Shown one piece after another: positions 14,095 to 19,925 of a DNA stretch of 19,925 nt. The stretch is from NCBI GenBank assembly GCA_016185815.1, contig JACPMT010000003.1, positions 1-19,925 on the forward strand, given 5' to 3'. The translations under genes were made by a program, and so were the position numbers. The notes beneath the pieces were generated by a model, which was not told the origin of the DNA, searched no databases, and saw only the letters and a list, made by a program, of their open reading frames with translations. Source of the DNA: Candidatus Woesearchaeota archaeon (GTDB lineage: Archaea; Nanobdellota; Nanobdellia; Woesearchaeales; GW2011-AR4). Every line of letters starts with the position of its first letter. Within the stretch, counting starts at the first letter, position 1.

Positions 14095-17000
14095 GTGCCA
14101 GCCAAGTCAAAAAAATTCATTCTGTGGTTTGATGAGTTAACCATTGAAGATGTTCCTTTTGTTGGCGGCAAGAATGCCTCTTTGGGAGAGATGTACAGGA
14201 GCCTGACAGGGAAAGGAGTTAAAATACCGAACGGCTTTGCAGTTACTGCTTTTGCTTATAACTATTTTCTCGAAAAGGCAAAAATAAAAAATCAGTTAAA
14301 GGTAATTCTAAAAAGCCTTGACAAAAACAAAAAAAATTTAGCAGACATAGGGCAAAAAGCTCGCGCGACAATATTAAAAGCAGAATTACCGCAGGAATTA
14401 AAAAATGAAATAATAATTTCTTATCAAAAATTATGCAGGCAATATGGCGCTAACACGGATGTTGCTGTAAGAAGCTCTGCAACTGCGGAGGACCTGCCTG
14501 ATGCGAGCTTTGCAGGGCAGCAGGAAACTTACCTGAACATCAGGGGAGAGCATGCATTAGTGGAGGCAGCAAAAAAATGCTTTGCCTCTTTGTTTACAAA
14601 CAGGGCTATTTCTTACAGGGTTGACAAGCACTTTGACCATTTAAAGGTGTACCTGTCTGTTGGAGTGCAAAAAATGGTTAGAAGCGACAAGGCATGCTCT
14701 GGCGTCATGTTCTCCATTGATACAGAAACCGGCTTTAAAGACGCTGTTTTGATTAATGCAGCTTACGGGCTTGGAGAAAATGTTGTGCAGGGCTCTGTCA
14801 ATCCCGACCAGTTTTACGTCTTCAAGCCTGCATTGAATAAGGGGTTTAAGCCAGTCATAAGCAAAAAGATTGGCACCAAGAAAATAAAAATGATTTACAG
14901 CAAAAACAGCAGGCATCCGACGCAAAATGTCGGAGTGCCGCCTAAAGAGCGCCTTAGATTTGTATTAAATGACGATGAAATCCTGAAGCTTGCGAAGTGG
15001 GCTTGCATTATCGAGGATTATTATTCAAAAAAAGCCAAAAAGTTCAAGCCGATGGACATGGAGTGGGCAAAGGACGGCGCAACAAATGAACTGTTTATTG
15101 TCCAGGCGCGCCCGGAAACTGTGCAGAGCCAGAAAAATGTGAACCTTCTTGAAGAGTATGTTCTAAAAGAGAAAAGCGCTGTTATCTTAACAGGATTAAG
15201 CGTAGGCATGAAAATAGGCACAGGCAAAGCCCATGTGATAAAAGATGCCAAAGACATAAAAAACTTCAAGCATGATGAAGTGCTTATAACAGAAAAGACA
15301 GACCCTGACTGGGAGCCGATAATGAAGATTGCTTCTGCAATTGTCACAAACAAGGGAGGCAGGACATGTTTTTCTGGGGATACAAAAATTCTTACCAATA
15401 AGGGGTTTATGGAAATCAAAGATATACATGAGAATTACGAGGGCTTGATGGTGCCCTCGCTGAATAGGATCACTTTAAAGATGGAATGGAAAAAAATTTA
15501 TGCAAGTATGAAAAGAAGAGGAGAACTGATTGAAATTGTCACTTCACAGACAGGGAAGGCAAAGAATAATACCCTAAACATCACAAAAGACCATAGAGTA
15601 CTAACTTTCTGCAACAGAAAATTAATTTCTAAGGAAATTAACAAGATATTTTTGGATGGCGACCATTTGTTGATTGCGCAATATTTGCCAAGTCCTTCAG
15701 CTTCAGATCAGAAAGATAGAAAACTAGCTTATATGCTTGGTGCAATTATGACTGATGGTCATATCCACACAAGCAGAACACATGGCGAGATTACTTTTAT
15801 TCAATCGCCGGCAGAGAAAAAAAGATTATTTGTAGATAAAATGCAAGAGTACGCATTTGAATTATTTGGTAAAAAATTCAAGGTCTCAAGAAAAAGCGAA
15901 ATTGGGGGTGTTATAGATGGGAGACAGATAATGGGCAGTGGAAATGCTTATAGATTATACAGCAAAGAATTAGCATATGAGCTAAAATCCAAGACAGCTG
16001 CTATGGCCGAAACTTTACTGCACTCTGACGAGGAATTAATTAAGAATTTTTTAGCTGGAGTAATTGACGGGGATGGAACTTACAGCTCATCTTCAAATAG
16101 AATCAATATATATTGCTCCAAGAAAAATCTCTTTGAAGCTATAATAATTTCTTGCTTAAGAATTGGCATCGTACCCCAAGTGTGCAGAAATAGAAACATA
16201 TGGAATATTCAAATTGTTGAAAATGTAGAGGAACTTTTTAAGTACACCAATAGAGTGAAGGGTAACTTTAATAGAAAAAGGCAAGGAACAAGATTTTTTT
16301 CTGCAAAACAGATTTTGGGAGATATTATAGAAGAAGCTAATTATAAGGGAAGAATAAAGAATTATATTAATAAAAACTTAATGATTGATACTGAAAAAAT
16401 CAAAAATTTTGTAATCCCTCTGTGTTCCAAAAAAATTAAGAAGGAAATTCTAAATATATATTCTTCGGATTTGAGAATGTTTAGATCAAAATTTGCTAGA
16501 AATATAGGCTTTGAAAATGTTTACAATATTTCAGTTGAAGGCAACCACAATTACGTTGTTTTTACGAAAGATTATACACCAGTATTAGTTGAGAATTGTC
16601 ATGCAGCAATTATAACGAGAGAACTTGGAATACCTTGTATAGTCGGTACTGAAAAAGGAACAGAAATTGTGAAAACAGGGACGGATGTTACGGTAAGTTG
16701 CGCAGAAGGCGAGGTTGGAAAAATCTACAAGGGAAAACTAAAATTTGACATACGCAAAATTGACCTGAAAAAATTAAAAAGGCCGAAAACAAAGATAATG
16801 ATGAATGTTGGCAACCCTGACCAGGCTTTTGAATTTTCCTTTATCCCAAATGATGGGGTTGGGCTGGCAAGAGAGGAATTCATTATAAGCTCATACATCA
16901 AAGTCCATCCATTGGCGTTGCTGCACTTTGATAAAATCAAGGATAAAAATGTAAAAGAAGCAATTGATAATCTGACTTATGCCTACAAAAACAAGGTTGA

Positions 17001-17742
17001 CTTCTTTGTTGAGAAATTGGCGCAAGGTGTCGCAATGATAGGCGCTGCTTTCCACCCAAAAGATGTTATTGTAAGAATGTCTGACTTCAAGACGAATGAA
17101 TACGCTAACTTGATTGGGGGCAATGAGTTTGAGCCAAAAGAGGAAAATCCAATGCTTGGATGGCGAGGCGCTTCAAGATACTATTTTGGAAGCTACAGGG
17201 AAGCTTTTGGGCTTGAATGCTTGGCAATGAAAAAAGCAAGAGACGAAATGGGATTGGCAAATGTCAAGCTTATGGTTCCATTTTGCAGGACTGTTGAAGA
17301 AGGCAAGCTGGTTATTGCAGAAATGAAAAAATACGGCTTAGTTCAAGGCAAGAATGGCTTGGAGATTTACGTGATGTGCGAGATCCCAAGCAATGTTATT
17401 TTAGCTGACGACTTTGCAGAGATTTTTGATGGCTTTAGCATTGGCTCAAATGACTTAACGCAGTTAACTTTGGGCCTGGACAGGGACTCTGAACTTGTAT
17501 CAAGGCTTTATGATGAAAGAAACCCTGCTGTGAAAAAGCTGATTGCAGAAGTTATAAACAGATGTAAAAAAAATAAGACAAAGATAGGAATTTGCGGGCA
17601 GGCTAGTTCAGATTACCCAGATTTCGCTCAATTTTTAGTACAGTGTGGAATAGACAGCATATCCTTGAACCCAGATACAGTCGTTAAGACTACCATAAAG
17701 ATACTAGAAACAGAACAGAAATTAAAGAGAAAGAAGCACTGA
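14095..17742 (+). CDS. ppsA: Phosphoenolpyruvate synthase with intein
   Basis: A 1215-residue precursor that becomes an 805-residue enzyme after removal of a 410-residue intein. PEP synthase makes PEP, AMP and phosphate from pyruvate, ATP and water, the entry to gluconeogenesis; in some archaea it can run toward pyruvate. Domains: N-terminal ATP-binding (VGGKNASLGEMY; AVRSSATAEDLPDASFAGQQ; QARPET at its end), the swivelling phosphohistidine domain (GGRT, then after the intein CHAAIITRELGIPCIVG, catalytic H836), and the C-terminal PEP/pyruvate barrel (GLAREEF; GWRGASRYY; GSNDLTQLTLGLDRD; catalytic C1167 in GICGQ). All key residues are present. Start GTG at 14095 follows GAGGTG. A free-standing LAGLIDADG gene lies 146 bases downstream. 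Confidence 0.97.
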   Translation: MPAKSKKFILWFDELTIEDVPFVGGKNASLGEMYRSLTGKGVKIPNGFAVTAFAYNYFLEKAKIKNQLKVILKSLDKNKKNLADIGQKARATILKAELPQELKNEIIISYQKLCRQYGANTDVAVRSSATAEDLPDASFAGQQETYLNIRGEHALVEAAKKCFASLFTNRAISYRVDKHFDHLKVYLSVGVQKMVRSDKACSGVMFSIDTETGFKDAVLINAAYGLGENVVQGSVNPDQFYVFKPALNKGFKPVISKKIGTKKIKMIYSKNSRHPTQNVGVPPKERLRFVLNDDEILKLAKWACIIEDYYSKKAKKFKPMDMEWAKDGATNELFIVQARPETVQSQKNVNLLEEYVLKEKSAVILTGLSVGMKIGTGKAHVIKDAKDIKNFKHDEVLITEKTDPDWEPIMKIASAIVTNKGGRTCFSGDTKILTNKGFMEIKDIHENYEGLMVPSLNRITLKMEWKKIYASMKRRGELIEIVTSQTGKAKNNTLNITKDHRVLTFCNRKLISKEINKIFLDGDHLLIAQYLPSPSASDQKDRKLAYMLGAIMTDGHIHTSRTHGEITFIQSPAEKKRLFVDKMQEYAFELFGKKFKVSRKSEIGGVIDGRQIMGSGNAYRLYSKELAYELKSKTAAMAETLLHSDEELIKNFLAGVIDGDGTYSSSSNRINIYCSKKNLFEAIIISCLRIGIVPQVCRNRNIWNIQIVENVEELFKYTNRVKGNFNRKRQGTRFFSAKQILGDIIEEANYKGRIKNYINKNLMIDTEKIKNFVIPLCSKKIKKEILNIYSSDLRMFRSKFARNIGFENVYNISVEGNHNYVVFTKDYTPVLVENCHAAIITRELGIPCIVGTEKGTEIVKTGTDVTVSCAEGEVGKIYKGKLKFDIRKIDLKKLKRPKTKIMMNVGNPDQAFEFSFIPNDGVGLAREEFIISSYIKVHPLALLHFDKIKDKNVKEAIDNLTYAYKNKVDFFVEKLAQGVAMIGAAFHPKDVIVRMSDFKTNEYANLIGGNEFEPKEENPMLGWRGASRYYFGSYREAFGLECLAMKKARDEMGLANVKLMVPFCRTVEEGKLVIAEMKKYGLVQGKNGLEIYVMCEIPSNVILADDFAEIFDGFSIGSNDLTQLTLGLDRDSELVSRLYDERNPAVKKLIAEVINRCKKNKTKIGICGQASSDYPDFAQFLVQCGIDSISLNPDTVVKTTIKILETEQKLKRKKH
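15367..16596 (+). mobile_element. Intein with LAGLIDADG homing endonuclease in ppsA
   Basis: The intein spans precursor residues 425-834, inserted between T424 and the +1 extein Cys (C835) of the GGRT/CHAAI catalytic motif. Block A is CFSGDTKIL (nucleophile C425). Block B is NITKDHRVL (T497, H500). The two endonuclease motifs are LAYMLGAIMTDG (544-555) and FLAGVIDGDG (652-661), both with their acidic residue, so homing activity may be intact. Block F is VYNISVEGNHNYVV. The C-terminus is VLVEN, so the usual penultimate His is Glu833 while the cyclising N834 is kept. The DNA is more AT-rich than the flanking exteins. PEP synthase is a known archaeal intein host. Confidence 0.95.
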
Positions 17743-17844
17743 CCACTGGACATGAGAACACGCAAAACCCCCAAATTAAGCTTTTCGGCTTTCAGCACGA
17801 AAATCTTTTACGGAGTTTCACTTAACGCACTCTTTTTCCTTGTA

Positions 17845-17879
17845 CTCCAAAGCCTTTGAAAAATAAAAAACTTTGGAGG
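17845..17879 (+). promoter_or_regulatory. Hairpin hiding the ribosome site of the LAGLIDADG gene
   Basis: CTCCAAAG (17845-17852) is an exact inverted copy of CTTTGGAG (17871-17878), which contains most of the ribosome site GGAGGTTGAT (17875-17884). Folding would mask the site. An alternative small hairpin CAAA-GCC-TTTG (17849-17858, approximate) would compete with it, so a switch is possible. Confidence 0.6.
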
Positions 17880-17888
17880 TTGATTAAA

Positions 17889-18887
17889 ATGAATAAAATA
17901 AACACATTTGATCATTTGAAAAACAATGATTTAGTTAATGTAAAAATTAGCAATGATTTTAAACAAAATTTAAAGGTCAAAATTTTGAATAAATATTCTA
18001 CTTTAATTAGATTTAGTAAAGAAATAGATATTCCTAGAGAAACATTAGCTCATATATTTAATTATAGCAAGTATCTTAAATTTGACAAATTGTTGAGAAT
18101 AGCAAAGAAATTTGATATTTCTGATGAAGAGATTTATAATGAGATTTTAGCTTTATTTGCCAGAGGTTCTAATACTTCTAAAGAATTAATGTTAAACAAA
18201 GAACTGGTCGTTGATGAATTTTTCGTCGAGGGTTATGCCTTGTACTTAGCAGAAGGCGATAATGGTTCTAATGGCAAAACTATCCCTAGAAAATTTAGAT
18301 TTACAAATTCTGAACCTTCAGTTATTAACCATATGGTTAAATGGATTAAAACTTATTTTCCAAATAATGAGTTTTGTGTAAGAGTAATAAATCCTAAAGG
18401 AAACACAATAGACTTTGATCACATTAAAGAATTGATAAATCATGATAATCTAAAATTCAGAGAAGAGAGCTACAACAAAATTGTAAAATATAAAATCTAC
18501 TTTGATAGTGCAATTTTGATTGATTTAATCCTTTCAATAGAATCTACAATAAAAAAACTTTGCTCTAAAGATCCGAAACTAGCATCAGTTTACATTAGAG
18601 GCATGATGATTGGTGAAGGCACAGCTTACTTTAACAAAAGCAGATATGTAAGAATTGAAATGAGAAATGAAAGAGAGATTAAATATCTGCATAGCCTTTT
18701 AACAATGCTTGGTTTTGATTGCAAGCCTGTTTTAAGAAGCAACAGGCACGATATGTGGAGTTTGTATATTGGAGCAAAGCAATTGACTAAATTTGCCAAA
18801 GAAATAGGTTTTGGAGTGCATCAAGGAAGACAGCAGATTATAGATAAAGGAGTTAACAAGGTTTTAAGGATAAATCAGTATTGTTAA
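17889..18887 (+). CDS. Free-standing LAGLIDADG-type homing endonuclease-like protein
   Basis: A 332-residue protein from ATG at 17889; a longer TTG start at 17856 is unlikely because a near-perfect GGAGGTTGAT ribosome site precedes the ATG. The N-terminus (about 25-90) looks like an XRE-type HTH (LIRFSKEIDIPRETLAHIFN). Two LAGLIDADG-like helices follow: EGYALYLAEGD (about 114-124) and YIRGMMIGEG (about 235-244), each ending in Glu/Asp as needed for metal binding. The pattern fits a single-chain homing endonuclease or a derived DNA-binding protein of the WhiA type. Codon use is strongly AT-biased, unlike ppsA before it, which points to horizontal acquisition. Its position right behind an intein-bearing gene is notable, but no intron boundaries are seen around it. 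Confidence 0.82.
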   Translation: MNKINTFDHLKNNDLVNVKISNDFKQNLKVKILNKYSTLIRFSKEIDIPRETLAHIFNYSKYLKFDKLLRIAKKFDISDEEIYNEILALFARGSNTSKELMLNKELVVDEFFVEGYALYLAEGDNGSNGKTIPRKFRFTNSEPSVINHMVKWIKTYFPNNEFCVRVINPKGNTIDFDHIKELINHDNLKFREESYNKIVKYKIYFDSAILIDLILSIESTIKKLCSKDPKLASVYIRGMMIGEGTAYFNKSRYVRIEMRNEREIKYLHSLLTMLGFDCKPVLRSNRHDMWSLYIGAKQLTKFAKEIGFGVHQGRQQIIDKGVNKVLRINQYC

Positions 18888-18987
18888 TTATTTTCTATAA
18901 TGTAAATTAATAAAACTAGTTCAAATTTAATTCTTTACTATATTGAAAATTTTAGAAATATATAAGTTAACTAATAAACCAATCGGC

Positions 18988-19602
18988 TTATCTCCTTTTC
19001 TTAACTTCTTTGCTCTCTTTGCCGCCAAAGCCCAGTACAGAAAATCCTTTATACCCGAGATAAATCAGAACAGCCAATGCAATGCCCAGGATAATGAATC
19101 TTGCATAGTCGGCAAGCTCGCTCCAGTAATTTGTCGTGCCGTAAATGATTGTTAATACACCGCCTCCAAACAAGCCAGCGCTTACGCTCGTTATGTGTAA
19201 AACAGCACCGATAATTATTACAATAATCCCCACAATCCCGCTGATGATGAACACATTCCTGTTGTAAATATTCATGGTGTCCCGGAAATTTTTGCCGCAT
19301 AACGAGCATTCCTTTGCGACATTGCATCCATTTTCATCAGGGGCATAAACCACATCCCCGCTTTTTTCAGAGCACTGCTTGGCAAACTCATAGTTCGCAA
19401 CCTCAATTTTGTTGCACAGCGAAAAATTTGCTTCCTTTGACGGTTCCCTGTAGGGATACGGCTTTTCAGGATACAGCTGCCCTTTGCAGAAATTCTCGTA
19501 CTTTGGCTCCTTGTAGAATGCCTTAATCCCGAAAACAACGAAGAATACAAATATTATTGCAATGGCAATTCCTAGTATTGTTTCCTTTATTTTGAATGTC
19601 AT
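18988..19602 (-). CDS. Membrane protein with cysteine-rich external loop
   Basis: A 204-residue protein with an N-terminal membrane helix (about 8-28), a hydrophilic loop of about 85 residues with six cysteines (39, 63, 77, 93, 99, 102, the last two as C-S-L-C), then three more hydrophobic helices (about 117-137, 140-156, 168-186) and a basic tail. Cysteines on an exported loop suggest disulfides or a metal site. I do not recognise a named family. ATG at 19602 is 26 bases from the TATA box ATTTATATAATC (minus strand, 19622-19633), so the message is probably leaderless. It is divergent from the winged-helix gene at 19700 and convergent with the LAGLIDADG gene across 100 bp of AT-rich DNA. Confidence 0.8.
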   Translation of the reverse strand: MTFKIKETILGIAIAIIFVFFVVFGIKAFYKEPKYENFCKGQLYPEKPYPYREPSKEANFSLCNKIEVANYEFAKQCSEKSGDVVYAPDENGCNVAKECSLCGKNFRDTMNIYNRNVFIISGIVGIIVIIIGAVLHITSVSAGLFGGGVLTIIYGTTNYWSELADYARFIILGIALAVLIYLGYKGFSVLGFGGKESKEVKKRR

Positions 19603-19621
19603 TTTATTCCAAAATACATTT

Positions 19622-19679
19622 GATTATATAAATCTTTTCATCAATTATTTTCTATATAGAAACAAAAAGTATATAAATA
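19622..19679. promoter_or_regulatory. Divergent TATA boxes
   Basis: ATTTATATAATC (minus strand, 19622-19633) serves the membrane protein gene and GTATATAAATA (19669-19679), preceded by an A-run resembling a BRE, serves the gene at 19700. Both lie about 26 bases from their start codons. Confidence 0.7.
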
Positions 19680-19699
19680 AGTAAAGCATTTTTATTTTT

Positions 19700-19925
19700 A
19701 TGAAGAAAGGCAGGCCGATAAAATCAGAAATAAGGCAGAATGTTGTAGAAATATTGCACTTCATTAAAAAGGCATATGGCTATGAAATCTACAAGGTTTA
19801 CACTGCAATATTCCCAAAAGTCACTTTGAGGAGCATTTACTACCATCTGAAGAAAGGAGTTGACCTTGGGGAATTTGTTGTAAACAAGGTCGAGAAGGAA
19901 AAAGGAGACTATTCCTGGGGTGGAG
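19700..19925 (+). CDS. Winged-helix DNA-binding protein (3' end beyond window)
   Basis: An open frame of 75 codons from ATG at 19700 runs off the right edge. It begins MKKGRPIKSEIRQNVVEIL, followed by AYGYEIYKVYTAIFPKVTL and RSIYYHLKKGVDLGEFVV, then EKEKGDYSWGGE. The helix-turn-helix with Y-G-Y-E-I-Y and R-S-I-Y-Y-H-L resembles PadR-like winged-helix regulators, and a protein of this style is common in DPANN-type genomes as far as I recall. It has a strong TATA box 26 bases upstream and no leader, which suggests solid expression. What it regulates cannot be told from the fragment. Confidence 0.8.
   Translation, partial: MKKGRPIKSEIRQNVVEILHFIKKAYGYEIYKVYTAIFPKVTLRSIYYHLKKGVDLGEFVVNKVEKEKGDYSWGG

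Noticed and set aside
15021..15429. Minus-strand frames across the ppsA/intein boundary
   Set aside because: Shadows of the continuous ppsA frame, whose motifs match the family throughout.
17743..17844. Possible intron or small RNA between ppsA and the LAGLIDADG gene
   Set aside because: No box C/D, no bulge-helix-bulge and no conserved intron ends could be seen; only a T-run near 17832-17837 that may terminate ppsA.
18888..18987. 100-bp AT-rich gap between convergent genes
   Set aside because: No frame, repeat or stable hairpin seen; probably only transcript ends.

Overview
The window looks like a piece of chromosome from a small-genome archaeon of the DPANN type (Woesearchaeota/Pacearchaeota-like). 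The evidence is: archaeal TATA boxes about 25 bases upstream of starts with little or no leader, occasional GGAGGTGAT-type ribosome sites, an archaeal type IA topoisomerase, a NurA-like nuclease, a PEP synthase with an intein, and exported proteins of a style common in those lineages. This is inferred from gene content; no rRNA or tRNA gene was seen.

Layout. 1-1878 (-): a large exported, probably lipid-anchored surface protein running off the left edge, translationally coupled to an upstream tandem helix-turn-helix (HTH) gene (1875-2384). 2385-3958: about 1.5 kb of very AT-rich DNA without a convincing gene but rich in repeats and hairpins, including an 81-bp direct repeat pair carrying three 12-bp iterons. 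3959-5001: a divergent pair, a VapB-like small protein (-) and a winged-helix regulator (+), the latter followed by a short gene that appears frame-broken inside an 8-bp repeat. 5009-7516 (-): a second tandem-HTH gene, again overlapping by ATGA a membrane protein gene, followed by a membrane protein sharing the same extracellular domain and by a small secreted protein. 7709-9946 (-): DNA topoisomerase I. 10151-11521 (-): an NCS1-type nucleobase permease with a damaged or unusual 5' end. 11590-13649 (+): NurA-like nuclease and PfkB sugar/nucleoside kinase. 13653-13961 (-): a stand-alone Rieske protein. 14095-17742 (+): PEP synthase interrupted by a 410-residue LAGLIDADG intein in its catalytic His motif. 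17889-18887 (+): a free-standing LAGLIDADG protein whose ribosome site sits in a hairpin. 18988-19602 (-): a four-helix membrane protein with a cysteine-rich external loop. 19700-19925 (+): a winged-helix gene cut by the right edge.

How it fits together. The central metabolic and housekeeping genes (topA, nurA-like, pfkB, ppsA) are ordinary. The accessory interest lies in the twice-occurring cassette of tandem-HTH protein plus ATGA-coupled exported protein, in the repeat-rich noncoding block next to a small regulator locus, and in two homing-endonuclease-type elements in and directly behind ppsA. All functional statements rest on reading motifs by eye; no database search was possible.
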